Below, in pieces: positions 18,623 through 28,300 of a stretch of DNA of 64,000 bases. The notes beneath the pieces are model-generated. The model searched no databases and was not told where the DNA came from. It saw only the letters and a program-made list of their open reading frames with translations. The translations under genes were made by a program, and so were the position numbers. The DNA comes from Mycobacteriales bacterium. GTDB lineage: Bacteria; Actinomycetota; Actinomycetes; Mycobacteriales; Mycobacteriaceae. Position 1 is the stretch's first letter, and each line of letters opens with the position of its first letter. The stretch spans positions 62,001 to 126,000 of the forward strand of contig DUTM01000006.1 in the NCBI GenBank assembly GCA_012842085.1, given 5' to 3'.

Positions 18623-18877
18623 TTACGCTGCGCTGCGGGAGCGGGCACGAGCCTTGCGACGCTTTAGGGCACGTCGTTCGTCTTCACTCATTCCGCCCCA
18701 GACACCGGCATCTTGACCAGTTTCGATGGCCCAGGCTAGGCATTGGTTCGCAACGGGGCAGCGATTGCAGACTAGCTTTGCGCAGGCAATCTGAGCGAGC
18801 GCGGGGCCGGAATTACCTACAGGGAAGAAAAGTTCCGGATCCTCGTCTCGGCAGAGAGCTTTATGTCGCCAGTCCAT
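18623..18877 (-). CDS. whiB1: Iron-sulfur regulator WhiB1
   Basis: Wbl-family transcription factor of 84 residues with an NO-sensitive [4Fe-4S] cluster that binds the primary sigma factor. Start MDWRHKALCRDEDPELFFPVG, the cluster cysteines Cys9, Cys37, Cys40 and Cys46, the GVWGGMSEDERRALKRR turn and a basic tail are near-identical to M. tuberculosis WhiB1. An extra Cys32 occupies the position of Asp32 in the mycobacterial protein. GAGGAG precedes the ATG. A long upstream region (18878-19241) contains a candidate CRP/GlxR site, in line with the known cAMP-CRP control of whiB1. Confidence 0.97.
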   Translation of the reverse strand: MDWRHKALCRDEDPELFFPVGNSGPALAQIACAKLVCNRCPVANQCLAWAIETGQDAGVWGGMSEDERRALKRRKARARSRSAA

Positions 18878-19241
18878 TCAATGCTCCTCAAATAGTTACA
18901 AAGTGTTGCATAAAAGTTTTTGGGAATTGCGTATCTCTAGATATAAACTAGGAGAGTTACGTCTTAAAGTCGGCTGTCGGCCGCACACCTGTATCATCTT
19001 GTCACGATTAAGTTGAATGTCAAGAGATTTTTTCTTTAATGTGACGAAATACACAAAACTTTATTGCCGTGATGGGCACCACTTTATTGGGGGAAGGGTT
19101 AAACCCTAAAAGTCATTATTTCTGCTGGTTAACTACAATTTCCTTAAATGACCTTCACTGGGGTTCTGGGGACTAATCCTCAGCACAGTTTCCAAATGGT
19201 TAACAATAAAAATTGTGACTATTGACTGATTTGACTCTCAT
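18878..19241. other. Regulatory region upstream of whiB1
   Basis: 364 bases without a gene, AT-richer than the flanks. It contains the CRP-like palindrome at 19040-19055. I see no clear -35/-10 pair that stands out and no credible small reading frame. Confidence 0.5.
19040..19055 (-). promoter_or_regulatory. Candidate CRP/GlxR binding site
   Basis: TGTGACGAAATACACA matches the CRP-family consensus TGTGA-N6-TCACA with one mismatch. It lies about 160 bases upstream of the whiB1 start, and whiB1 is a known CRP target in mycobacteria. Confidence 0.5.
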
Positions 19242-20501
19242 CTAGTCATCAAATATTGGGCGAAATGCCCTTACCTGCGTGTCTTGTTGCGCAATAATCA
19301 TGCCGCCAAAAACAACGATTCTGCTGATAGCAGGGCCTCCCACTGGTAATAACCGAACTTCACTTCCATTCCTGCCGTTTACTACCGCGATAGCGTTTTT
19401 TACAGGAACTAAAAGCCAGTTGGGAGAGTTTTCGAGACTCGATAGCACACCGGGAACTCCCACTGCACCATTCATGATCCAGCGTTGGGTGAAGTCAGTG
19501 CGGGAAAAATTGTAGAGGCGGCTTCCATCCGACCAGAAAAGGGATTTGTCGGTTCTTAACACCGGCCGGTGCAGGCTCGTTGCTTGTGCCACCGTTTCGC
19601 GGGATGTTATTCGGCCACTGCGCGACACGATCAAAAGTTCTGGGTTTGGGCTCTCTGCATAGAGAAGGGCTTGTGTTTTGGTTATGCCAATGACATCGAC
19701 CCGTGTCGCATTGAGTTTCAGGGTTCCCAGCAATTCCGGTTCAACATCTTCATCTGGCACCGCGTTATAAATGCTTAAACGCAAGCCGTCATCTCCCGGA
19801 CATTTCTCTACAACACCGAGGGTTGACTCATTTTCTTCCGCGTCCAAAATTTCACAGATGGTGCGGTTTTTATGTGCCGGTTGCAGCGGTGCTTGATGGT
19901 ATCCGAGGATAAGTGTGCGCACCATGTCGGAGCGCCACACTTCCAACTGGTTGGGGCCATAGGAAATGATGTGGTTTCCACCGGTGAGAATGCGGCGCGG
20001 TGTAGTTGCGTTCCAGGAGCGCATTGGGCCATATTCGCCGGTGGCGCCTTTAATTGACACGACTTCACCGCAGCCATTGTCATAGTCCCACACCGTTATG
20101 GCATTACCCCATGCGGTTTCTAGTGCGCATAGGGATCTGTCCCGTTGGTATGTCCACACGGGGGAGCCGGTGATGGGGTCTAGTCCTTTTACGGTATGGG
20201 TATCGCCCACTATTACCGCAGTTCCGGCAGTGAGAACGCCCCGTTGGAAGGGGCTAGCAGTGATAGGGCTAGCAACGGTCCACGCATTTTTGAGAGCGAT
20301 GGGTTCCCGCGTAATAGCAGGTGCACGGGTGGCTTCCCCGTGCACCTCCAGAGTGGAATTGTGCGCCGAACCTGTGCGCCACAAGACGACACCGGCCACC
20401 ACCACGACAATAACGAGGGCAAGAGCAATCGCTATGTCGAGTGGGGTGCGTCGTTCAGGTGTGACGCGACTAGCTGCGGTGGCAGAGTTAGATTCGGACA
20501 C
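19242..20501 (-). CDS. Rv3212-family membrane-anchored beta-propeller protein
   Basis: A 419-residue protein with a short cytoplasmic N-terminus, one membrane helix (about 20-42: LDIAIALALVIVVVVAGVVLW) and an extracellular PQQ-like beta-propeller (about 65-415) built of repeated strand units such as VKGLDPITGSPVWTYQRD. This matches the Rv3212 family next to the RhlE-type helicase in mycobacteria; function unknown. The start is a GTG with TAAAAT exactly six bases upstream, so the message is probably leaderless. Paired cysteines (for example near SLCALETAW and DNGCGEV) suggest disulfides outside the cell. Confidence 0.85.
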   Translation of the reverse strand: MSESNSATAASRVTPERRTPLDIAIALALVIVVVVAGVVLWRTGSAHNSTLEVHGEATRAPAITREPIALKNAWTVASPITASPFQRGVLTAGTAVIVGDTHTVKGLDPITGSPVWTYQRDRSLCALETAWGNAITVWDYDNGCGEVVSIKGATGEYGPMRSWNATTPRRILTGGNHIISYGPNQLEVWRSDMVRTLILGYHQAPLQPAHKNRTICEILDAEENESTLGVVEKCPGDDGLRLSIYNAVPDEDVEPELLGTLKLNATRVDVIGITKTQALLYAESPNPELLIVSRSGRITSRETVAQATSLHRPVLRTDKSLFWSDGSRLYNFSRTDFTQRWIMNGAVGVPGVLSSLENSPNWLLVPVKNAIAVVNGRNGSEVRLLPVGGPAISRIVVFGGMIIAQQDTQVRAFRPIFDD

Positions 20502-20507
20502 GATTCC

Positions 20508-20513
20508 ATTTTA
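20508..20513 (-). promoter_or_regulatory. -10 hexamer of leaderless Rv3212-like gene
   Basis: TAAAAT on the minus strand, six bases before the GTG start at 20501; it lies in the 28-base gap after rhlE. Confidence 0.6.
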
Positions 20514-20529
20514 GACGCGTCGTCTGTTT

Positions 20530-22185
20530 CTAGTTTGCACGCTTTCCACGACGGGTGCGACGACGGCGACGTGGCTGGTTACCCCGCTGGGGGTCTAGGC
20601 ATTCGCCATTTTGAAGACGTTGGCGCTGACGAGCACGACCGCGAATTTCGCGACGTCCCTCATTGGCACCCTGTCCGCGGCCATTTCCACGACCGCGTCC
20701 CTGGCCCTGACCTCCGCCTTGTCCGCGACCATTGCCGCGACCATTGCCGCGACCACGACTGCGTCCCTGGCCTCCGCCTTGTCCGCGTCCGCGACCAGCT
20801 CCCTGGCCACGACGGCGGCGACGGCCACCAATCAGCTGTCGAGCAGGTCCGACACAGCCTGCCACATCACGACGGATGCACAGATCGTCGTAGAGGTGAT
20901 CGGAGGTGTGGTAGGTCTCTACAGGTTCACCGATTCCCAGCTCCAGTGCCTTATCGATGAGCATCCAGCGGGGGATGTCATCCCAGTCCACCAAGCTGAC
21001 ACCGACGCCACAGCGGCCGGCACGGCCAGTGCGTCCGATGCGGTGAATATAGGTTTTGTCATCGTCAGGGCACTGGTAGTTGATGACGTGCGTGACGTCG
21101 TCGACGTCAATACCGCGAGCTGCCACATCGGTAGCAACCAGCACGTCAACGTCGCCGGCTCGGAAAGCATCGAGGGCTTCTTCGCGAGCTGCCTGGCCCA
21201 GGTCTCCATGGACGGTAGCCACCTTGAAGCCACGCTCCGCGAGGTCCTCAGCCAGATTCTGAGCAGTGCGTTTAGTGCGGGTGAAGATCATGGTCTTGCC
21301 GCGATCTTTAGCCTGCAGAATCCGAGAAACCACTTCCGGCTTGTTCAGTGCGTGTGCACGGTAGGCAAACTGCTCGGTGTTTTCGTGGGTAGCAGAGGCG
21401 TTGACGGATTCCGCCCGAATGTGGGTGGGCTGATCCAAGAAATCGCGTGCCAAGTTGATGATCGGCCCTGGCATAGTGGCCGAAAACAGCATGGTCTGCC
21501 GTTTTTCCGGAACCATACCGAGAATTCGTTCCATATCGGGAAGGAAGCCCAGGTCCAGCATTTCGTCCGCCTCATCCAAGACAAGGATCGCTACCTTACC
21601 CAGCACCAAATGTTGCTGCTGAGCCAGGTCAACCAGACGTCCCGGAGTGCCGACAACAACGTCAACACCCTTCTTGAGGGCCTCAATCTGAGGTTCGTAG
21701 GGGGTGCCGCCGTAGATGGCCAGAACGGAGAGTGGGCGTTTCTTCCCAGTGGGCTTACCGTCGCCGTCCATCTCATCTACTTCGATTTTGCTGGCGGCAT
21801 GAGCCAAGTCTTCTTCCACCTGGATACAAAGTTCGCGGGTGGGAACGACGACCAGGCCGCGCGGAGTACCATCCAGCTCGGAGGCATCCGCGTCAACCAG
21901 ACGGTTCAGCATAGGAACACCAAACCCGTAGGTTTTGCCCATACCGGTGCGTGCCTGGCCAATAAGATCCTGGCCATTCAAAGCAATCGGCAGGGTAAGT
22001 TCCTGGATAGCAAAAGTGTGAGTGATGCCTTTTTCTTTAAGGGCATCGACAATAGCAGGGGCAACTCCCAGTTTTTCAAAAGTGGGAGAGTTAGATGTAC
22101 TGGTCGCACCTTCTTCAAGAACAGTGGTGCGAACCTTCATACCCTCGTCAGATTTTTGCGAGGGTTGCGACTCAAAATTATTCAT
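20530..22185 (-). CDS. rhlE: DEAD-box RNA helicase (RhlE type)
   Basis: ATP-dependent RNA helicase of 551 residues, related to Rv3211. Motifs in order: Q motif (FAIQELTLPIALNGQDL), motif I ARTGMGKT, Ia PTRELCIQ, II DEAD, III SATMPG, V ATDVAARGID and VI HRIGRTGRAG. After the helicase core (to about 430) there is a 90-residue Gly/Arg/Gln tail with RGRGN/GQGGGQ repeats and a final basic patch, typical of RNA-binding RGG tails. It likely works in RNA folding, ribosome assembly or decay in the cold. It is separated from DUF3107 by a 306-base divergent region that would give a long 5' leader. Confidence 0.93.
   Translation of the reverse strand: MNNFESQPSQKSDEGMKVRTTVLEEGATSTSNSPTFEKLGVAPAIVDALKEKGITHTFAIQELTLPIALNGQDLIGQARTGMGKTYGFGVPMLNRLVDADASELDGTPRGLVVVPTRELCIQVEEDLAHAASKIEVDEMDGDGKPTGKKRPLSVLAIYGGTPYEPQIEALKKGVDVVVGTPGRLVDLAQQQHLVLGKVAILVLDEADEMLDLGFLPDMERILGMVPEKRQTMLFSATMPGPIINLARDFLDQPTHIRAESVNASATHENTEQFAYRAHALNKPEVVSRILQAKDRGKTMIFTRTKRTAQNLAEDLAERGFKVATVHGDLGQAAREEALDAFRAGDVDVLVATDVAARGIDVDDVTHVINYQCPDDDKTYIHRIGRTGRAGRCGVGVSLVDWDDIPRWMLIDKALELGIGEPVETYHTSDHLYDDLCIRRDVAGCVGPARQLIGGRRRRRGQGAGRGRGQGGGQGRSRGRGNGRGNGRGQGGGQGQGRGRGNGRGQGANEGRREIRGRARQRQRLQNGECLDPQRGNQPRRRRRTRRGKRAN
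20650..20835. repeat. Low-complexity repeats coding the RGG tail of rhlE
   Basis: Short degenerate direct repeats, for example GCCGCGACCATT recurring at 20734-20757 and TGGCCTCCGCCTTGTCCGCG recurring with variation at about 20701-20730 and 20767-20792. They encode the Gly/Arg-rich helicase tail and may vary in copy number between strains. Confidence 0.65.
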
Positions 22186-22491
22186 TTGTGTCTCTTTCTA
22201 CAAGATATCGACTAGCGCGTCCTCATGGGGGTAAGCGTCCCGCACAGCCTGTCCGTTTTGTCTGAAGAAGAAAAGACAATTTAAACGTTTGAAACAGACC
22301 GGGAACTGCCTACGCTGCCGACTTGCGAAAGGACTCACAAGTGTAAAGGCCGCGCGCATTACCGTTCTTCTTCACCTTTACTATATCAAAGAGCCCGCCA
22401 AACGCAGCCCCACGATGCATTTCCCACTCAGCTTGCGTACACTGCAGGTATCGAAGATTCCTCCAAAGCACCTTCAAATTCAGGAGAAAAC
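22186..22491. other. Divergent intergenic region rhlE-DUF3107
   Basis: 306 bases between two divergent genes. TTGTCT (22258-22263) and AGACAA (22274-22279) form a 6-bp inverted repeat with a purine-rich loop. The right end carries AGGAGA as the DUF3107 RBS. No credible gene is seen; it may hold a long leader for the helicase mRNA. Confidence 0.5.
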
Positions 22492-22719
22492 ATGGCCGTC
22501 ACCATCAAGATCGGACTTGAAAACAACACTGCTGGCATCTCAACCCAGGTGGAGAACGTTGACGAACTGTTGAAAGAGCTGGAAGGCGCCATGTCAGGGG
22601 TGCTCAAGATCGTAAAATTCGTTGACACCAAGAAACAAAAATACGTCCTGAATGGTTCCAAGATCAGCTACGTGCAAGTAGCGGAGGAAGAAGAACGCCG
22701 CGTGGGATTTGTGAGCTAA
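22492..22719 (+). CDS. DUF3107 family small protein (Rv3208A/TB9.4-like)
   Basis: A 75-residue acidic protein of a family conserved across Actinobacteria. MAVTIKIGLENNTAGI opens a beta strand; LLKELEGAMSGV and the SKISYVQVAEEEERRVGF end are typical. In mycobacteria the gene lies beside the same TetR regulator (Rv3208), as here. No catalytic motif; function unknown. AGGAGA lies six bases before the ATG. A terminator at 22793-22827 follows. Confidence 0.88.
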   Translation: MAVTIKIGLENNTAGISTQVENVDELLKELEGAMSGVLKIVKFVDTKKQKYVLNGSKISYVQVAEEEERRVGFVS

Positions 22720-22792
22720 CAAGTTCGCGAACTAACCAGCTAAAACCACATTTCGCTAAAACCACATTCCAAAGCCTCGAGGAATTTTAAAA

Positions 22793-22827
22793 GCTTCCAC
22801 CCCGCACCCACGGGGAAGGAAGTTTTT
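22793..22827. terminator. Terminator between DUF3107 and tetR genes
   Basis: CTTCC (22794-22798) plus CCCCG (22800-22804) pair with CGGGG (22811-22815) plus GGAAG (22818-22822), followed by TTTTT. It serves the rightward DUF3107 gene and may also end the convergent tetR message. Confidence 0.8.
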
Positions 22828-22859
22828 CTTATCTGTGCAGTTTTATCTGTGCAGTGGCT

Positions 22860-23474
22860 TTAATTGTCCTGCGCCGGAATGGATCGCAGACCCCGCCACA
22901 CGGTTTGCCAGGTCAGTGCCGCAGCATCCTCCAGCGGCACTTCTTCAGTAGTGTTGCGCTGCTGGGAGAGCCAAGCTTTGGCAGAGAATTCACTCGCCCC
23001 GATCACCAAATTGGCCAGCATGACCGAGTAATTGGGCGACATGCCCGTGTCGGAGGCAATCAGTTCCGCAACCTTTTGCACCAGCCCCTGAATAGCATTG
23101 TCGACTCTTTCAGCGGCGTCAGCATCATCCAGCATGTCCGAGTCGAAGAGCAGACGGTAGTACTGGGAGTCGTCAGACACGAATCCGAAGAATGTTTCCA
23201 CCGTCTCCCGCACCATATCTTTATTCGAAAGATCCTTTGACAGGGTGCGAGTAATGAGGTCTTCCAGATGCTCTGCCGCCATCTCCAAGACGGCAAGATA
23301 CAGTTCGTGTTTAGACGAAAAATATTGGTAAAGAATAGGTTTGCTAAGACCGAGAGTAGCGGCCACATCATCCATACCAGTGCCGTGATATCCGTTTACC
23401 ACGAAGTGGCTTCGTGCCGCTTCGAGAATAGCCTCGCGCCGGTCTGCGCGCGACACACGGTTAGAACTCGTCAT
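22860..23474 (-). CDS. TetR family transcriptional regulator (Rv3208-like)
   Basis: Regulator of 204 residues with an N-terminal helix-turn-helix (about 10-56: RREAILEAARSHFVVNGY, MDDVAATLGLSKPILYQYFSSKHELYL) and a C-terminal helical ligand/dimer domain. Its position between DUF3107 and a MoeB-like gene matches M. tuberculosis Rv3208. AAGGAG precedes the ATG. The target is unknown; the divergent gene at 23556 lies 81 bases away and shares the upstream region. No operator palindrome is obvious to me. Confidence 0.9.
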   Translation of the reverse strand: MTSSNRVSRADRREAILEAARSHFVVNGYHGTGMDDVAATLGLSKPILYQYFSSKHELYLAVLEMAAEHLEDLITRTLSKDLSNKDMVRETVETFFGFVSDDSQYYRLLFDSDMLDDADAAERVDNAIQGLVQKVAELIASDTGMSPNYSVMLANLVIGASEFSAKAWLSQQRNTTEEVPLEDAAALTWQTVWRGLRSIPAQDN

Positions 23475-23543
23475 ATGGGCAGCTCCTTAAGTCCAGCCTT
23501 AGTAAAACTAAGGATAGTGGAGACTTTACCCGACTGGGATCGT

Positions 23544-23549
23544 TATTCT
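23544..23549 (+). promoter_or_regulatory. -10 hexamer of leaderless moeB-like gene
   Basis: TATTCT six bases before the ATG at 23556; the GGAG between them is too close to the ATG to act as an RBS. Confidence 0.55.
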
Positions 23550-23555
23550 GGAGTC

Positions 23556-24350
23556 ATGACTAAAACTAGCTCTTTTGACCCGCTCGCCGCGCTGGGTCCT
23601 GAACTTACTGATGAGCAGAAAGCGCGCTACCCGCGGAACCTCAAAATTCCGGAGATCGGGGAAGCCGGACAACGGCGTTTATTGGGGGCGCGGGTTCTGG
23701 TTATCGGTGCCGGCGGCCTGGGCTCACCGGTGTTGCTGTACCTAGCTGCTGCGGGAGTTGGACATATTGGGGTAGTGGATGATGACGTCGTCGATGTGTC
23801 CAATATGCAGCGGCAGGTTATTCACTCCTTTGCCAACATTGGGGAGCTGAAAGTGGAGTCGGCGGCCCGCCGGATGCAGAGCATCAACCCGGACATTCAG
23901 GTCACCACTTTTGCGGAGCGGTTGACGGCGGAGAACTTTTCTTTGGTGGGGGATGAGTGGGATCTAATTGTGGATGCCTGCGATAATTTCGCTACGCGTT
24001 ACCTGATTAGTGACTATGCCGAAAAGATCGGTGTTCCGGATGTGATGGGCGCCGTTTTCCGGTGGGAAGGTCAAGTCTCCACGTTTTGGAGCAACTGCCC
24101 AGATCCGCAAAGGGCACTCACCTTACGAGACCTTTATAGTGCGGAACCGGCGGCAGATGCGCCGTCACGGGAACCACAAGCAGGAATTTTGGGAGCAGTG
24201 TGCGCCACAATTGGCGGCATTATGGCAACTGAAGTGGTCAAACTTCTTATAGGAGCGGGGGACAACTTGGCGGGAAGAGTGCTTTACTATGATGCTTTCC
24301 GCATGACATTGCGGGAGGTGTCCCTCACCGCTACACCCGGCAGTCGCTGA
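23556..24350 (+). CDS. MoeB/ThiF-family adenylyltransferase without rhodanese domain
   Basis: E1-like enzyme of 264 residues that would adenylate the C-terminal Gly of a sulfur-carrier protein (MoaD/ThiS/CysO). It shows the nucleotide-binding GAGGLGSPVLLYLAAAGVG, the VDVSNMQRQVIHS segment and the VDACDNFATRYLISDY motif. Unlike mycobacterial MoeZ/MoeB it has no C-terminal rhodanese domain and no CxxC zinc pairs. The conserved Cys in the PSCAEGG-like loop is replaced (PSREPQAG at about 204-211). It may work only as an adenylating enzyme. The start at 23556 follows from the family N-terminus and the -10 box. It is the Rv3206c position by synteny. Confidence 0.85.
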   Translation: MTKTSSFDPLAALGPELTDEQKARYPRNLKIPEIGEAGQRRLLGARVLVIGAGGLGSPVLLYLAAAGVGHIGVVDDDVVDVSNMQRQVIHSFANIGELKVESAARRMQSINPDIQVTTFAERLTAENFSLVGDEWDLIVDACDNFATRYLISDYAEKIGVPDVMGAVFRWEGQVSTFWSNCPDPQRALTLRDLYSAEPAADAPSREPQAGILGAVCATIGGIMATEVVKLLIGAGDNLAGRVLYYDAFRMTLREVSLTATPGSR

Positions 24351-24379
24351 GCCTCTCCCCTAAGTCTCCAAACGCCCTC

Positions 24380-24385
24380 TAGGAT
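24380..24385 (+). promoter_or_regulatory. -10 hexamer of leaderless TIGR02569 gene
   Basis: TAGGAT six bases before the GTG at 24392. Confidence 0.55.
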
Positions 24386-24391
24386 AGAGGT

Positions 24392-25261
24392 GTGACTATG
24401 GAGAAACCTTCAGCCCAAGTTTTGGCCGCTTTTGGACTAACCAACCCTAAACTGGATCCTGCCCCGCGCGGCTGGGGTGGAGGAGTGATGGCTGGCCCGG
24501 TGGTACTCACCCAAGTACCCGACCGTGCCCGCGCCACCTGGTCTGCCCGTATCAGGGACAACCTCAATCCCTCGGGGATCCGGATCGCTCGGCCTTTCCG
24601 ATCCCATGATGGACGGGTAGTGGTGAATGACTGGCGCGCCGATCACTACAATCCGGGACAACCACAAAATCGGCCAGATGAGATTATTGCCGCCTCTTTA
24701 CGCCTGCATGATGCGCTTAAAGACGAAGAGAAACCCCGCTTTTTGGCCGGTTCACCCAATGAACCGTGGTCCGAGGTTGACTACTTCACAATGGCAGATC
24801 GAGCCAGCTGCGCTGACGAACCGTTGTCTCTTTTGTGGGACTATCTACCCATTGGTACCAGCCAAGATGGAGGATTCCGCAAAGATATTGATGAGGGCAT
24901 TGAGCTTTACCGTGAACTAGCCGAGCTGCGAACCCCGCTTACCGCGCCCGAGCAGGTGGTGCACGGGGATCTGCTTTTTGGAACTCTTTTCGCGCCCGAC
25001 GAAGCCCCCCTTATCCCCGACATTGTGCCCTACTGGCATAGCCCCAGTTGGGCGGCTGGCGTAGTAGTTGTTGACGCATTGACCTGGGCAGGTTCAGATA
25101 CCGGCCTGGCGAAACGGTGGAGGCATTTGCCCGAATGGCCACAACAGCTTTTACGTGCTTTCCTTTTCCGTCTCGGGCTACATTTGGTGCACCGGCATTC
25201 GGCACCCCGCAACTTTGAGAAACTCCTCCACACCTCCCTCGTTATCCGCTCCGTGCTTTAG
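24392..25261 (+). CDS. TIGR02569 family protein (Rv3205c-like)
   Basis: A 289-residue actinobacterial protein related to aminoglycoside-phosphotransferase-like folds. The glycine-rich RGWGGGVMAGPVVL strand pair, the QVVHGDLLFGTLF catalytic-loop-like segment (HGD, about 190) and IVPYWHSPSWAAGVVVVDAL support this. Function unknown. It follows the MoeB-like gene as in M. tuberculosis (Rv3206c-Rv3205c) and precedes adnA. GTG ACT ATG allows two starts; the -10 box six bases before the GTG favours 24392. ATG 24398 is the alternative. Confidence 0.82.
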   Translation: MTMEKPSAQVLAAFGLTNPKLDPAPRGWGGGVMAGPVVLTQVPDRARATWSARIRDNLNPSGIRIARPFRSHDGRVVVNDWRADHYNPGQPQNRPDEIIAASLRLHDALKDEEKPRFLAGSPNEPWSEVDYFTMADRASCADEPLSLLWDYLPIGTSQDGGFRKDIDEGIELYRELAELRTPLTAPEQVVHGDLLFGTLFAPDEAPLIPDIVPYWHSPSWAAGVVVVDALTWAGSDTGLAKRWRHLPEWPQQLLRAFLFRLGLHLVHRHSAPRNFEKLLHTSLVIRSVL

Positions 25262-25311
25262 GCAATGCCACGCCGCGCATAAGTGTTACAGGGACATGAT
25301 GGGATAGGTGC

Positions 25312-28300
25312 ATGACGGAAAAGATTGACGCACTGGAAGCTGTGGGAACCGGAGAGGATAATCCCGACCCCTTTCATGTCACGCTGCTTCCGGCTGCTCA
25401 ATTCTCCCGTTCCACTCCGCACTCGTGGGAGGAACCCGCTGCCCGTCTTTTCACTCCCAACGGTGGAGTTATTTCTTCACCCGCGCCGGTCCAAGTTTTG
25501 GGTGGACCCGGAACCGGAAAAACTTCCCTCCTGGTGGATTTAGCATGTGCACACTGCGCTACCCCCGGAGTGAACTCCGATTCGGTACTGGTGTTGACGC
25601 AATCCAAGCGCGCCGCTGCCGAACTAGCGGAGCGAGTAGCGGCACAGCTGGTCGGTACCGATTCGCTTGCTAGCCAAGAACCCATTATTCGTACCGTGCA
25701 CAGCTACGCCTACAGTCTGCTTTGTCGAATAAATGCGGCTGATGGTGCCCCGCCACCGAAGCTCATGACCGGTGCTGAAAAAGACGTCATCTATCGGGAA
25801 TTGCTGGAGACCATTGCCGACACCGATCCGGCCGAGGGCATTAATTACTGGCCAGAATGGCTGCAGCCGGCACTCACCACAGCAGGTTTCGCCCGTGTCT
25901 TGCGAGACTTTATTTCCCGCGCCCATGAACGCGGCGTAAGCGCCGAGGACCTCATCTCCATGGGGGAGGAGCACGACCAGCCTACGTGGACGGCAATTGG
26001 CCGCTTCGCTTTGGACTACGAGCGCACCATGCTGCTGCGCGCACGGGCCGGAGCTGAAGGCTCAGAAGCGGTGACGCCCGCGCTTGACGCCGCCGAATTA
26101 GTCGGCATGGTGCTGGAAGGCTTGGCTACACATCCAGAAATTTTAGCGGCCGAGCAGGAACGACTAGAGCTGGTGCTAGTAGATGATGCACATCATCTGG
26201 ATCCACAGATGGCGGAGTTTATTGAGCTCATATCCACTCAAACCCAGCTCACTGTTATTGCGGGTGACGGCGATCAAAACGTTTTTGATTTCCGAGGAGC
26301 AGACCCCAGCTTCCTCAACAACACCGCACCCGCCGGCAGCCCGCAGCGGATCGTCCTGCCAGTAAGCCATCGCCTCAGTCCCCTCAACCTTCCCCTCATC
26401 CAAGAAGTGGGTGGCCGGTTGCCTGCAGTGAGTCCCCAACAGCAGGCTTTGGTTGCGGGAGGTTCGCACACTGTAGAGCCCACAGTAAAACTAGCCACCA
26501 GTGAAGCCGCAGAAGCAGCACTCGCCGCGGATGTTTTGCGAAGAGCCCACCTCTTAGAGGGGGTGCCGTGGTCCGATATGGCCATCATCGCCCGCAGTGT
26601 GGGACGCCACCTACCGGCACTTCGGCGGGCACTGTTAGCTGCGGGAGTACCAGTACGGACTGACACCGACGATCTTCCCCTTGCCGAACAGTACGCGGTG
26701 GACGGAATTCTTTCCGTACTGGCAGCAATCTCGATGGAGGTGGACGCGGAGACCGTCAGTAGCCTTCTCACTGGGGTGGTCGGCCAGGCAGATCCGGCCG
26801 ATGTCCGTACGTTGCGCCGGGGTTTGCGCCGGGAAGAAGTCGCCCGGGGAGGGAAACGAGACTCGGGCACACTGCTGCAATTGTTGCTGTCCCCTGCCAC
26901 TATGGCAGCGCAGCAGAGCCCTGAAGATGCGGCTGACGCAGAAGTGCCGTTGGAAGAAATTCTGGAGGGACTGACTGACTACGAGCGGCAACCATTAGAA
27001 AGGGTTCGCAAAGTAGTGTCAGCTGCTCAACACAGCATGGAACGAGGCGACACTGCAGAGGAAGTATTGTGGGCTGCCTGGCATACTGCGGATCTTGCGG
27101 ACACTTGGCGCGCTGCGAGTCTGCGCGGTGGGGTAGAGGGTGCGCAAGCCGATAGAAACCTCGACGCCATGATGGCACTATTTGATGCTGCCAGCGACTT
27201 CGTATCACGGGTGCCCACTGGGACTGTACAAAGTTTCGTGCGATATATCCGCGACCAAGAACTTCCGGCACTATCCCGAATCAGAAGCTTGCAGCACAGT
27301 GAAGCCGTGACGCTGATTTCCGCCACCTCCGCCGCTGGTAGAGAGTGGGACACGGTAGTGGTTGTGGGCGTTCAAGATGGAGAATGGCCCAATATGGTGG
27401 TGCGCGGCAGCCTTCTCCAAACCCAAGAATTCCTCGACACGGTGGCTGGTATCGACACCGCCACAGTGTCCTACCGGCAGCCCCAATTAGCTGCCGAAAG
27501 ACGATCCTTTTATACAGCACTGTCGCGAGCTCGAAGGCAATTGGTTATCACTGCAGTCGATGGTGGAATTGTGGGGGACGCGTCGCCCAGTCGCTTCATT
27601 ACGGAACTCTTCCCAGACGAATTACCAGATCCGGTGGATGCTCCACCGGTGCTGTCACTGCCCAGTATGGTGGCACAGCTGCGCTCCATTATTTGCGCTA
27701 CCGAACCTTTTGCTGGATACACGGATAAACAATGGCAGAAGCGGGTACAGCATGCTCGAGAACAGCTGGCTCGGTTAGCCCGTACTGGGATTAACGGTGC
27801 TGCCAACTGGTGGGGAATAGACAACGTCACCAGCAGCGAAAAACTGTGGCATACGGCCGACCGTGACTATCCGGTGTCCCTCAGCCCCTCCGTATTTCAG
27901 CAACTACAGGAATGCCCCCTCCGTTGGTTCCTCAGCCGACATGGCGGCGATGTTTCTAGCACAAGCTACGCAGCACAGCTCGGCACCCTGATACATGGGC
28001 TCGTCGAAGGGGAAGCGTCTGACATCAGTAGCATCCAAGTTGATGCGGCTTTGGAGGAACTATGGCCATTGTTGGATATCGAAAGTGACTGGTACTCCCA
28101 GCAAGAAAAAGAGCGCGCCCAGAACGGCCTGCAAAACTACCGCGAATGGGCTCAAGCAGAAAACCTGGTCACCACTCTAGATAGCTTAGAAGTCGCCATA
28201 GAACACACATTTACCAGCGATGACCTGGAACGCTACGGATTGACCGAAGACGACCTGGAAACCGTGGGCGCGTTGAGTGTTCCGGTGAAAATTAGGGGAC

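Noticed and set aside
20650-20835. CRISPR-like regular repeats
   Set aside because: Repeats are short, degenerate, lack spacers and encode the Gly/Arg tail of the helicase.
20611-22215. 534-codon open frame on the plus strand opposite rhlE
   Set aside because: The minus strand carries all DEAD-box motifs; the antisense product is repetitive without domains.
22829-22854. Direct repeat TTATCTGTGCAG (22829-22840 and 22843-22854)
   Set aside because: Only two copies at the end of the tetR transcript, next to a terminator; no sign of a mobile element or operator.
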